Below are positions 15,543 through 24,800 of a stretch of DNA of 45,734 bases, one piece after another. Made by a program: the position numbers and the translations under genes. Positions within the stretch are counted from its first letter, which is position 1. Each line of letters starts with the position of its first letter. Source of the stretch: Kiritimatiellia bacterium (GTDB taxonomy: Bacteria > Verrucomicrobiota > Kiritimatiellia > CAIQIC01 > Lenti-01); contig JAQUJC010000019.1 in assembly GCA_028681135.1 (NCBI GenBank), positions 1-45,734 on the forward strand. Reading direction: 5' to 3'. Below the pieces are notes generated by a model, which saw only the letters and a program-made list of their open reading frames with translations, was not told where the DNA came from and ran no database searches.

Positions 15543-16070
15543 ATGACCCTATACCCATTTTCACACGTACCGGGCAAACGATCCCAATTTGATTTGTTTG
15601 AACCGTTGTTGACGGAAGCCATCGCCTTTGATTCCGTCTGGTACAAGCGGGATTTTGCTTCCACGCTGGAGTATCATCTCGGCAAGCAAATTCCACTTGC
15701 CGGTTCAGTTGGCAACTCGAAAACAGAAGGTGGAGACGACTGCTCACCCATCCGGGTGGGGCCGTTGCTGTTATCTTCCCATCCGTCCGTAGATCACTTG
15801 CGGGGTGTAAAGGATTATGCCAAGCGTTTGAGGGACCGGGCGCAGTCGGACCGCTTGAAGCAGGTCGCGACCGTACTCTACTTTGCCTGTATCGCGGTAG
15901 CCGAGTTGCGAGCCAACACCGTGATTACAACCTTGTCACGAACCGTCATTCAGGAGGGATATCGCTGGGCGTGGAGGATGTCTTGGCCTCATTTTCCTGT
16001 TTCATACATATTTGAAGGGGTTATCGCGCTGCAAGATCATTGCGCCACACGGAGTGGGGGGGGGCCATGA
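15543..16070 (+). CDS. Conserved protein of unknown function, paralogue B
   Basis: A 175-aa soluble protein, homologous to paralogue A across the divergent sigma gene. Matching segments are the N-terminal LLTEAIAFDSVWYKRD region, GPLLLSSHPSVDHLRGVKDYAKRLRD, VATVLYFACIAVAELRANTVITTLS and EGYRWAWRMSWP. No known domain is recognised. The ATG at 15543 has no Shine-Dalgarno sequence. A TAAAAT (15531-15536) sits so close that the message could be nearly leaderless, although no fitting -35 is present. The stop overlaps the ankyrin lipoprotein start (ATGA, 16067-16070), so the two are translationally coupled and belong to one operon with the sensor kinase. Confidence 0.72.
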   Translation: MTLYPFSHVPGKRSQFDLFEPLLTEAIAFDSVWYKRDFASTLEYHLGKQIPLAGSVGNSKTEGGDDCSPIRVGPLLLSSHPSVDHLRGVKDYAKRLRDRAQSDRLKQVATVLYFACIAVAELRANTVITTLSRTVIQEGYRWAWRMSWPHFPVSYIFEGVIALQDHCATRSGGGP

Positions 16071-16723
16071 AATGGCCATTGTGCGGAACGATCAAAGGCG
16101 TATGGGCCTGGGGTCTGATTGTGTGGATGGCTGGGGCCGGATGTAAACCACGCCTGCCAACGACCTCCACGCTGATCGAAGCAGTTGAACAGGGGGATAT
16201 GTCCGATATTCGGTGCCATCTCAAAAGGGGTGCAGATGTGAACAGAGCCGGGGAGAAGGGGTGGAATCCGCTGCTAATGGCGGCCTATCTCGGGGATGTG
16301 CGACAGATTCGGCTGCTAATCGATCAAGGCGCGACTATTCATGCCACCAACACGGCGGGTGCGACCCCGCTGATGGTGGCGCTCTACAATGGCCATATCA
16401 AGGTGGTGCGATATCTTCTGGAGCAGAGATCGGATGTAAATGCTCGCACCCAGGCGGGGCGGACCCCGTTGATGATTGCTGTCCGCCGGGGAGATATTCG
16501 GTTGGTCAAGTGTTTACTGGAGCATGGGGCGGATGTGAAGGCCCGGGCCCGGAATGGTGCGACGGTGATGGAGGAGGTGGCCCGGTTGGAAAAGCGGACC
16601 GGATATCAACGTTCCGATCTCACGGATTGCCTGGTCCGGTTTGGGGCGGTGGATGGGAGGACTTATGGAGAAGATTGTATCCTTGAAAATGCCGCATATG
16701 AGACTAGGCTGAACCAGAGATGA
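16067..16723 (+). CDS. Ankyrin-repeat lipoprotein
   Basis: About 218 aa from the ATG at 16067, which overlaps the previous stop; an in-frame start at 16040 is less likely. The N-terminus (MKWPLCGTIKGVWAWGLIVW then MAGAGC) is a signal sequence with a probable lipidated Cys. About four ankyrin repeats follow, each with the usual features: STLIEAVEQGDMSDIRCHLKR, NPLLMAAYLGDVRQIRLLIDQGA, TPLMVALYNGHIKVVRYLLEQ and TPLMIAVRRGDIRLVKCLLEHGADV. Ankyrin arrays bind other proteins, so this one is likely a periplasmic or membrane-anchored adaptor. Its stop overlaps the sensor kinase start (ATGA at 16720), which strongly suggests that it works with that kinase, for instance as a ligand-sensing or inhibitory partner. 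Confidence 0.82.
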   Translation: MKWPLCGTIKGVWAWGLIVWMAGAGCKPRLPTTSTLIEAVEQGDMSDIRCHLKRGADVNRAGEKGWNPLLMAAYLGDVRQIRLLIDQGATIHATNTAGATPLMVALYNGHIKVVRYLLEQRSDVNARTQAGRTPLMIAVRRGDIRLVKCLLEHGADVKARARNGATVMEEVARLEKRTGYQRSDLTDCLVRFGAVDGRTYGEDCILENAAYETRLNQR

Positions 16724-18432
16724 ATGCCCTATGTCTAGCCCAGTCTGTTGGAGAGTCATCGGGTTGGCGGCGGCCTGTCGTCTGGGGAGCATGGGTGTAT
16801 GGGCTTGCTTGTATCCTGATGGGGTTGGCGGGAGCATGGGCGTTGCGGGATGTCCCGACTCTCGGGGTGAGGTTGTCCGCCTCCGGCGGTCATCTGAGGG
16901 TGGAGGCCGTTCAGGAGGAGGGGCCGGTGGCAGGGGAGGTCATTCCGGGAGAAACGCTTCACGCCATTGGCGGAATGGGTTTGGAAGCCGACGATCTGAT
17001 GCGATTTCCTGCTTTTTGGGGAGCACGGGCGGAAGCCCAATGGTGGAAAAGGCAGCAATCCATATATCAGCAATTGCGCCATGCACGGCCAATCGCCGTG
17101 GAAGTGGCCTCGGCCGAAGGAGGAAAGCGAACGGTTTGGGTCACGCCACAGCAGATGTCCTGGTCGGCTCTTTTGCGAGCGGGTCTTCCTTTCTATCTGT
17201 CTGGTCTCATCTTGGCGTGTTTGGCGGTGAGGATTCCGTTTCGTGATCGGAATCCTGCCAATCTCATCACAAAAGTTTGGTGTGGCATGATGGGGCTATA
17301 CCACATGGCGGCAACCCCTATTATGGTGCGGGAGATCGCATTCCACCCATTGATTCGGCTCGGACTGACCCATATGGCCGTCGTGGCGATAAGTGCCTCC
17401 ATTTTGCTGATCTTGTGGGCGGTGGTGTTTCCGAAAAAGAAGCGGGTGCTGGAAACCCGGCCGTGGCTGATCTATTTGCCCTATGTGTACTATGGATTGT
17501 CCGTGATGCTGTATTTTGGCGGAGTCGTTGGATTCGGCTCTGCGGCGGTGGGGCTGGCGGTCTGGCCGATGGTTTTTATTCCGGCCGCCCTTCACTCTTG
17601 CTGCACGGAAGAAGATGTGTTGCACAAGCAGCAGCTACGGCTGTTCATGGCCATCCCGGTGCTGCTGGCGCTGTTTTTCGTTTTCTATATAGTCCTGTCA
17701 GGTGGTCTTTGGCAGAAGCCCCTGGATTATCCCTTTTTTGCGGTTCTGAGCATTGTATTCGGATTCTCGCTCATGCTGGCCGTAGAAAACCAGCGCATTT
17801 TTCTGGAATCCTTGGAAAAAGAACAGCAAGACCTGCACGATCGCTTGCAGATGGTACGGGAAATGCACGACAATTTCAGTAATACTGTGGCCGGAATTAT
17901 TCGGTGGACCCATCAGGCGGAAGGATTAGCGGCAACCTCTTCTCAAATCCAGCACCTGGTTTGCCGGATTAGAACGACCGCACAAGCATGCTGGCAGGAG
18001 GCACGGAATTTCATAGTGGCTGTGGATCCGGACATTTCCATTTGGTCAGATGTACTTAAGCAATGCCACCAAACCGCACGCCAGATCCTTGAGCCGGAGT
18101 CGATTCACTTGATTTTTCAAGCATCCTGCGACAAAGAGGATGAAATGGTGCGGTCACCGGTGCAATATCACTTGAACGGGATCATTCGGGAAGCCCTGAA
18201 CAATGTCATCAAACATGCCGGTGCATCTCGCGTAACGATAGAGAGTAAGGTGGAGGCGGAAATGGGCGTGGTGAGCATCGAAGATAATGGCCGGGGATTC
18301 GATCCGGCCGCCCTACCGTCTGGAACGTATGGCTTGTCCAATATGACGCAGCGCGCAAAAAAACTGGGGGGGCACTTATCTATACAGGCACGGGACACGG
18401 GGACCCGTCTGCGGGTTGAATTTAGGGTTTGA
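16720..18432 (+). CDS. Membrane sensor histidine kinase, NarL/ComP-like
   Basis: 570 aa. TM1 lies near residues 22-43. A periplasmic domain of about 120 residues follows with a PDZ-like pattern (HLRVEAVQEEGPVAGEVIPGE, LHAIGGM). About seven hydrophobic segments then run from roughly 145 to 355. A coiled stretch leads to the HisKA_3-type phosphoacceptor helix (MVREMHDNFSNTV, phospho-His in MHDN). The ATPase domain has REALNNVIKHAGAS (N box), EDNGRGFDP (G1) and GTYGLSNMTQRAKKLGG (G2). The order TM, PDZ-like, multi-TM, HisKA_3 kinase is that of Bacillus ComP, a peptide-pheromone receptor; this is similarity of architecture only. The gene is coupled to the ankyrin lipoprotein and its 3' end overlaps the convergent regulator gene by 11 bases. 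The two NarL-type regulators next door are the natural phosphate acceptors. Confidence 0.85.
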   Translation: MNALCLAQSVGESSGWRRPVVWGAWVYGLACILMGLAGAWALRDVPTLGVRLSASGGHLRVEAVQEEGPVAGEVIPGETLHAIGGMGLEADDLMRFPAFWGARAEAQWWKRQQSIYQQLRHARPIAVEVASAEGGKRTVWVTPQQMSWSALLRAGLPFYLSGLILACLAVRIPFRDRNPANLITKVWCGMMGLYHMAATPIMVREIAFHPLIRLGLTHMAVVAISASILLILWAVVFPKKKRVLETRPWLIYLPYVYYGLSVMLYFGGVVGFGSAAVGLAVWPMVFIPAALHSCCTEEDVLHKQQLRLFMAIPVLLALFFVFYIVLSGGLWQKPLDYPFFAVLSIVFGFSLMLAVENQRIFLESLEKEQQDLHDRLQMVREMHDNFSNTVAGIIRWTHQAEGLAATSSQIQHLVCRIRTTAQACWQEARNFIVAVDPDISIWSDVLKQCHQTARQILEPESIHLIFQASCDKEDEMVRSPVQYHLNGIIREALNNVIKHAGASRVTIESKVEAEMGVVSIEDNGRGFDPAALPSGTYGLSNMTQRAKKLGGHLSIQARDTGTRLRVEFRV

Positions 18433-19123
18433 TCGGGCGGTTGGCTGGCGAGGAATCCGGAGGGGGTGTAGCGGTCAGTTGGTGGGCATGGCGGCAGATG
18501 GCCCAGCGAACCAAATCACTTTGACTCCCGATATCCAGTTTGCGGCGGATGTTCAGGCGGTGGGTTTCGATTGTTTTCTGGCTGACGTTCATGACCTGGG
18601 CCATGTGCAGGGTGCTGAAGCCCTGGGCCAAGTAATCCACCACCACCCATTCTCTAGGAGTGAGGGCATGCGAAGGAGTCGAGGAACACAACCGCTCAGG
18701 GGAAGCATGGCGAGGATGAGGAAGCCGAGGCGATGGATAGACGTGCCCCTGAAGGACGGTTCGGATTGCCAGCAGGATTTCCCGATCTGGCTGATCTTTC
18801 GTCACGAGTCCCCTGGCACCCGCCGCCACAGCCAATGGGGTATAGGTGGTCGCATCGTTGCAAGTACAAACCAGGATGGGCACACGGGGATACCGGGCCG
18901 AGAGAGTTTGCGTGGCCACCAGCCCATTGGGGCCTTCAATGGAAATATCCATCATGATGAGATCCGGCAACGACGCCTGTAGGTGCTCAAGGACGGCATC
19001 CAGCGAGGAACAAGTCCCGATTATTTTCATATCCGGGGTGCTGGATACGAGGGCGCGCATCCCTTCGATCATGATGGGATGGTCGTCCACAAGCAGGATG
19101 CATTTTCGTTGGATGGTGGTCAT
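18422..19123 (-). CDS. NarL/FixJ-family response regulator
   Basis: 233 aa. The receiver domain (about 7-125) has the acidic pair in LLVDDHPIMIEGM, the phospho-acceptor Asp in DLIMMDISIEGPNGL, Thr in LVCTCND and Lys in LVTKDQ. The C-terminal LuxR-type helix-turn-helix is SHALTPREWVVVDYLAQGFST followed by MAQVMNVSQKTIETHRLNIRRKL. The receiver looks competent for phosphorylation. The gene lies 27 bases downstream of the second regulator on the same strand, and its 3' end overlaps that of the sensor kinase gene, which is probably its partner. No strong ribosome binding site precedes the ATG. The final 25 residues are Pro-rich and not part of either domain. Confidence 0.9.
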   Translation of the reverse strand: MTTIQRKCILLVDDHPIMIEGMRALVSSTPDMKIIGTCSSLDAVLEHLQASLPDLIMMDISIEGPNGLVATQTLSARYPRVPILVCTCNDATTYTPLAVAAGARGLVTKDQPDREILLAIRTVLQGHVYPSPRLPHPRHASPERLCSSTPSHALTPREWVVVDYLAQGFSTLHMAQVMNVSQKTIETHRLNIRRKLDIGSQSDLVRWAICRHAHQLTATPPPDSSPANRPIKP

Positions 19124-19150
19124 CGGTCACGCCAGTTAAGGGGAAGAAGG

Positions 19151-19801
19151 TTAATGCTGCTGGCCCTCCCACAGGATGGCTTGCTGGGTGAGAAGGGCGA
19201 GATCTTTCAGACCGAGTTTTTTCTTAATCTGAATCCGGTAGACATGAAGGGTCGGTTCGCTCAGTTGCATCACCTCCGCTATTTTTTGAGTGGTATAACC
19301 TTTGCCAATAAACCGAAATAGTTCAATTTCCCGATCGCTCAAGTTCTCCAGACTGGGGCAGGTCGCTTTTGTGCCGGTGGCGGGTGGGGATGGCCTGGGA
19401 AATGCCCGCCGCCCGGACAGGATGGAGCGGATGGCGGCCAGCAGTTGGCGGGGAGATGAGGTTTTTGGGAGAAATCCGTGTGTGCCTGCTACGCGAAGGC
19501 GCGCCAGGTAATCGCGCAATTCAATGGCGGAAACCACCAGGATGGGGGAATGGGGGAGGTGGTGTGTGAAATGATGAATCAACTCGAGGCCGTCCATGTC
19601 CTCGAGTGTTGGGTCCATGATTACCAGATCGGGGGATTCCGTGCGGGTGAGGTGGAAGGCATCTTTTCGAGTGGAGGCGCTGGCGCACACCGTTAGAGTC
19701 CGGCAGCGCCGGATTATAGCCTCCCACCCGGTGCAGACCACGGGGTGGGGATCTATCAGCACGATTGACCTGATATGAAGGTGATAGGCCTGCGAATTCA
19801 T
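19151..19801 (-). CDS. NarL/FixJ-family response regulator with altered acidic pocket
   Basis: 216 aa. The receiver has the phospho-acceptor Asp in DLVIMDPTLEDMDGLEL, a Ser in ILVVSA and the Lys in FLPKTSS. The usual acidic pair is IDPHPVV, so one of the two Mg-binding acids is replaced by Pro. Related regulators with such changes can work without normal phosphorylation. The LuxR helix-turn-helix is intact (ENLSDREIELFRFIGKGYTTQKIAEVMQLSEPTLHVYRIQIKKKLG). The ATG at 19801 lacks a Shine-Dalgarno sequence; a GTG at residue 14, preceded by AGG, could be the real start. It is the first gene of the minus-strand pair and shares a 343-base divergent intergenic region with the exported-protein operon, whose control is a plausible job for it. 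Confidence 0.87.
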   Translation of the reverse strand: MNSQAYHLHIRSIVLIDPHPVVCTGWEAIIRRCRTLTVCASASTRKDAFHLTRTESPDLVIMDPTLEDMDGLELIHHFTHHLPHSPILVVSAIELRDYLARLRVAGTHGFLPKTSSPRQLLAAIRSILSGRRAFPRPSPPATGTKATCPSLENLSDREIELFRFIGKGYTTQKIAEVMQLSEPTLHVYRIQIKKKLGLKDLALLTQQAILWEGQQH

Positions 19802-20008
19802 GAATTTAGTCTATCACACCTCAAATGAATGTTAAAATATTGTTATGATTCGCTTAAAATGATGTATCCATTTGCAGAGGAATGACTAACCACTAATATG
19901 GCGTCTGTTCTGACTATAAAAAACCCCGATAGACGCGCGCTGGGATGATCTGCCAAACTCAAACCATGGAAAGGTGCTACCGAAAAATTGAAGGGGCCGG
20001 GCGCTGGA

Positions 20009-20030
20009 AATGTGTGGGGAATGTGTGGGG
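20009..20030. promoter_or_regulatory. Perfect 11-bp tandem direct repeat in the divergent promoter region
   Basis: AATGTGTGGGG occurs twice with no gap (20009-20019, 20020-20030). One helical turn of spacing puts both copies on the same DNA face, as for direct-repeat sites of NarL-type regulators. It lies in the 343-base region (19802-20144) between the regulator genes and the four large exported-protein genes. No other copy was noticed in the window, and I could not assign a clean promoter in this region. Confidence 0.45.
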
Positions 20031-20107
20031 AGCTGGGCGAGAAATATTCTAAGAACGCGCAATATGGCGGGACAACGTGCGTAGACCATGTAAAAAGCAG
20101 AGGACTG

Positions 20108-20128
20108 TGCGCCGAAATCATCGGCGCA
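20108..20128 (+). promoter_or_regulatory. Hairpin just before the ribosome binding site
   Basis: TGCGCCGA (20108-20115) and TCGGCGCA (20121-20128) are perfect 8-bp arms around AATCA. The stem ends three bases before the Shine-Dalgarno AAGGAG (20132-20137) of the next gene. It could protect the 5' end of the message or modulate translation; there is no T run, so it is not a terminator. Confidence 0.5.
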
Positions 20129-20144
20129 TGAAAGGAGCCGGATC

Positions 20145-21842
20145 ATGAAGAGAAGCGGATGGATCATTGGAGTGGGAATCGTGTTGCTGGCCGGGTTGGC
20201 CTGGGGCGGGTTGGAAGGCCCGCAGGATGCCTGGTACGAGGTGGATGCCTGGCATAGCTGGGTGGAGGGCGAAACCACCAATTATTTGGACCGGTATATC
20301 TGCGCGATGGCCATTGGTCCGGATGAACGGATTTATGCGCTGGCTGGGAACAGCAACTATGTGGCGGTATTCGAGCAGGACGGGGCATTTGTTCGCAAAT
20401 GGGGCAGTCCAGGAAGTGAGGATGGACAATTCAACTTCAATAATTCCGCCTCCCTTGCCTTTGATGCCACGGGGCGGGTCTATGTAGCGGACTACAACAA
20501 TGATCGTATCCAGGTCTTTGAATCCGATGGCACGTTTGTCACGAACTGGGGGCAGTATGGAACCGAAGATGGAATGTTCAATGATCCAAGGGGCATTGCC
20601 GTTGGACCCAACGGGCTCGTGTATGTGGTGGACTACAACAACTACCGCGTTCAGGTGTTTGAGCAGAATGGGACATATATCAATAAATTTGGCGGTCAGG
20701 GTGATTTGGACGGGCAGTTTTCTTATCGCTATAATCCTGAGAGCATTGCCATAGATAGCCAAGAGTTACTTTACATTGGCTCAAAAAACTATTCTACGCC
20801 CCGTACGGATATTTTCGACCTGGACGGGAATTTTGTACGGAGAATCGGGAATTGGACGGGCCCCAACAGCATTTTCGCCGAAGGCCTGCTGTTTGGCGAT
20901 GAGCGGATCATGACGCGCGACGGGGTACAGATTGCAGACGTGGATGTTGGCTGGGGTGATGATGCCCCGATGGTCGTGGGAACCGAGCCAAATACCTATT
21001 TCAGTCGCGCGCGAAGCCGGTCTTATGTCCGCGACGGCGTCACCCATTACGACGGGACGATCATCCGTCTCCAGCGCCGCTATTCCCAAGATCCGATCGA
21101 AGAGTGGAAGGCGGGGATCAAGCCGATTCCGAATCCCGTGATCCTGAAGTTCGAGCAACGCCCGGGACACTATGTGATGGATATCGACTATGTCGTGAAA
21201 GATGCGGACAGTGCGACGGTTATGGTGGAACTGGGGGCTTTGCGGGACGGGCGCAACCGGCTTGATGCGTATATCCCGGCTAAAACCTTCCTGGAAGGGA
21301 CGGCAGGCAATGTGGGTGATGCCGTGGTGCCGAACGTAACCAATCACGTGGTGTGGGATATTACCGCGGACGTGGACTATGAATATGTCAATCTGCGTCC
21401 TGCCGTCATGGCTCATTCCACCGATCGGGGGCTGTGGGACGTGGAGTTCATTACGCTGCCGGCAGAAGGCGAATTGCCGGAATTGACAATCAGCCGGAAT
21501 TATTATGGCAATGGCAGCTACGTTTCCAGAAATTTGATGCCGGTTTGGCGTTGGCTGGCGGCGCGTGGGGCGGCGGAAGGCGTGGAATTGCGCACCAACG
21601 GGATTTATGCCGTGGAGGGAGCCTATGCCGGGCAGCCGCTGGCATATGATCGGTACAGTTGGTCGCATGTATCCGACGATGGCGACATCTCCGTGACCTC
21701 TGCTGGCTGGAATTTCCTGGCAGCGCGTTTAGGGTATCGCCTGGCGACTACAGAAGAAAAGCAACGGGCCTATGATGGGCGGGAGTGGAATAATTATCTG
21801 TCATCGTCTTCATCGTCATATCCCAGTTTTGTGAAAGAATAA
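20145..21842 (+). CDS. Exported NHL-repeat beta-propeller protein
   Basis: 565 aa with a signal peptide (RSGWIIGVGIVLLAGLAWGG). AAGGAG at 20132-20137 supports the start. Residues 45-270 contain NHL-type propeller blades, recognisable by repeated units of the form DPRGIAVGPNGLVYVVDYNN and RVQVFEQNGTYINKFGGQG, with strong repeats at about 65-110, 110-155 and 155-200. NHL propellers bind proteins, carbohydrates or other ligands. The C-terminal 250 residues form a second region (ILKFEQRPGHYVMDIDYVV, later LWDVEFITLPAEGELPELTISR) that I recognise only as a style common in exported Kiritimatiellota-type proteins. It ends in a Ser-rich tail. The next gene begins 18 bases after the stop, making this the first gene of the large exported-protein cluster. 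Confidence 0.8.
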   Translation: MKRSGWIIGVGIVLLAGLAWGGLEGPQDAWYEVDAWHSWVEGETTNYLDRYICAMAIGPDERIYALAGNSNYVAVFEQDGAFVRKWGSPGSEDGQFNFNNSASLAFDATGRVYVADYNNDRIQVFESDGTFVTNWGQYGTEDGMFNDPRGIAVGPNGLVYVVDYNNYRVQVFEQNGTYINKFGGQGDLDGQFSYRYNPESIAIDSQELLYIGSKNYSTPRTDIFDLDGNFVRRIGNWTGPNSIFAEGLLFGDERIMTRDGVQIADVDVGWGDDAPMVVGTEPNTYFSRARSRSYVRDGVTHYDGTIIRLQRRYSQDPIEEWKAGIKPIPNPVILKFEQRPGHYVMDIDYVVKDADSATVMVELGALRDGRNRLDAYIPAKTFLEGTAGNVGDAVVPNVTNHVVWDITADVDYEYVNLRPAVMAHSTDRGLWDVEFITLPAEGELPELTISRNYYGNGSYVSRNLMPVWRWLAARGAAEGVELRTNGIYAVEGAYAGQPLAYDRYSWSHVSDDGDISVTSAGWNFLAARLGYRLATTEEKQRAYDGREWNNYLSSSSSSYPSFVKE

Positions 21843-21860
21843 ACCCTTGCCGGAGCAGCC

Positions 21861-24800
21861 ATGAAAAACAACCGGCAGAGAGCGGGCAGGGTCAAGGGAA
21901 TCATCTGGGGAGTTCTCTGGGCCTGCGCCTCGGTGGCGGGGGCGCAGGATGTCTGGGTGGAGGTTGTGGAACGTTCTACCCCGGGCGGGATTTTTGCCCA
22001 GACGAGCACGACACGGCTGACGTCGGAGACGCATACGACCCGCACGGCGTCGACGGAATCCACGGGCTATGCCTTGGCCCATTGGACTGTGAATGGAGAG
22101 CGGGCAGGGACCGACTATGGCCGCGCCTTGAATCCGGTGACCTTTGTTGTCACGCAGGCGATGGATGCGGTGGCTGTATATTTTCCCATCAACCAGGATT
22201 CCTCTGGGTTGGGTGTGCCGGACTGGTGGCACTATCGGTACTACGGAACGCTGACCAACGCGGTGGATTCGGATACGGATGCAGACGGAATCGAGCTGGC
22301 GCGGGAATATATCCTGGATCTGAATCCCCAGGTGCCCAATACACTGGAAGGCGGCGGCGTCTCGCTACGGGTGGGGGAGTTGCAGTTGGCGGTGGTGAAC
22401 AGCAATTTGCTGGTCTATCGGGAACAAAGTGCACCGGGCGGGCTAATCGCCTCCCGGGAGTTGATGCTATCGAACGGGACGGTTCAGGCCACGGCCACAG
22501 CGCCGGAGACCGGGTCGGGCTATTCTTTTGCATATTGGCAGGTAAATGGTGAACGGCAGGCGAATGCGGCGGGGACCTCGCCCTTTGCCATAACGGTGAC
22601 GGCGACCCAGAATATGGATGTCGTGGCGGTCTATTTGCTGACAGCGCAGGATACCAACGGCGAAGGCCTCCCGGACTGGTGGCAGTTTCGGCATACCGGC
22701 GCATTAACGAATGCCGTGGACTCCGATGCCGATGAGGATGGCATCCCCCTGGCGCGAGAGTATGCGCTGGGCTTGAATCCCAACATCCCCAACAGGCTGG
22801 AAGGTGGCGGCGTCTCGCTGCGGGTGGGGGAGTTGCAGTTGGCGGTGGTGAACAGCAATTTGCTGGTGTATCGGGAACAGAGCGCACCGGGTGGGTTTGT
22901 CGCCTCCCGGGAGTTGATGCTATCGAACGGGACGGTTCAGACAACGGCCACGGCACTGGAGTCCGGGTCGGGGTATGCGTTTACCTACTGGACGGTGAAT
23001 GGCGAGCGGCAGTCCAATGCCGCTGGTGCAGGATTCAATCCCCTCACGCTCACCATGACACAGAATGTGGATGCGGTTGCGCATTACACCGCCACCACGC
23101 TGTACAGCACCGAAACGGGTATTCCGGACTGGTGGCTGGAACACCATACGGGATCGCTCACGAATACCGTGGACTCGGATGCAGATGAGGATGGAATTAT
23201 TCTTAGCCGGGAGTGGGAACTCCAGACCGGTCCGGGAGTGGCCAATACACTGGACGGAGGCGGGGTGTCGTTGCGGGTGGGTTCCCTTTCTTCCACGCTC
23301 CAGGTCGACCCGTTGTCGGATGACGATGCCGACGGCTTGACCTGGGAGCGTGAGCAGGAGTTGGGGCTCAACCCTTATATCGCCAATACGCTGGATGGTG
23401 GCGGCGTATCGCTGCGAGTGGGAGATATAGGCTTAGTGGATGTGCAGGTGTTGCTCGGGGTTTTCCTTGAACCGACCAACGCGATCATGGCAGGAGCGCT
23501 ATGGCGGGTGGATGGCGGGGACTGGTATCCGAGCGGGGAATACCACCTGATGGCCGCCGGCCCGAGATGGGTGGAGTTCCGGGATGCGGATGGCTGGGAA
23601 GCACCCATTCCTCAATCCATTCCAATCTACGATCATATTTTAGCCATCACCAGTACCTATGTGCAGGTGGGGATGGGCGAGCTGACGGTGGTGATCGAGC
23701 CGGAGGAAGCGCAGACCGCCGGGGCGCAATGGCGCCTGGATGGGCCGACGTGGGAGACGACGAACAATGCCGGGTTGGAATGGCGCACGAATGGCGCGGT
23801 GGTCAGCTTGACGGCACGGCAGCAGCGGCCCTACGGAGTGATCGGTAAGGATGTGCCGGGTTGGCATACGCCGTTGAGCCAGGAGGCGTGGGTGACGAAT
23901 GGGCAGCGCACAGACGTGACGCTGACCTACAGTGCGGCTGGCACCTTGGCCGTGACGGCTACGCCCCCGGCGGCCGCAGTGCTGGGCGGCTGGCGGGTGG
24001 ACGAAGGCGATTGGCAGTTGTTCGGTGAGAGCGCGACCCTGCTTATCGGTGATTACGAGCTGGAGTTCCAGCCGGTGGCCGGCTGGCTGACGCCGACGAA
24101 CCAATCGGTGACTATTTCCCAGGGCGCCACGGCTTCTATATCGGTCGAGTATGTCTTTGATGATGTGGCAGGCTGTGAGCCCTTGCCGCTGGATTGGAAG
24201 CGGACGGCGGAGGCTTCCGGCGAGGAGGCCGCTCTCTATGCGGCAGGCAACGCCGTCGACGGCGACCTGGCGACCCGCTGGCGCAGCCCGGTGGCGAATG
24301 ACCAGTGGCTGCGCATCGATCTTGGACGAGTCAGTACACTGATGGGCCTGACAATTCAGTGGGATGCGGCTTATGCACAGACGTATACGGTGGACCTATC
24401 GCTGGACGGTGAAATCTGGTCGGAGGTTGCGACGCAAACCAATGGTGTCGGGGGATTGGAAACACTCTATTGGCCGCCCCAGACGGCCCGCTATGCCCGG
24501 CTGAATCTGAGCGAACGGTTCTATAGCCAATGGGGCTTCGGAATCTGGGATATGGACTTCTTGTCCCCCTGCGGCGTGGAAGAGATACTGCCCTCTGAGG
24601 CGACATGGACACCGATCAGCCCGACGGACGACGAATCCATCGCCATTCGCTATCTGCCCAACGACGGGCCGCTGGCCGCGGCACATGCCACACAGGTTCT
24701 TGTGCGGTACAACGTCAATGGCGGTGCGCCGACGTCTGGCATGGATGTCGCGATGGCAGTGGACACCAACGGCCTATGGACAGGGCAGATCCAGGCTGAG

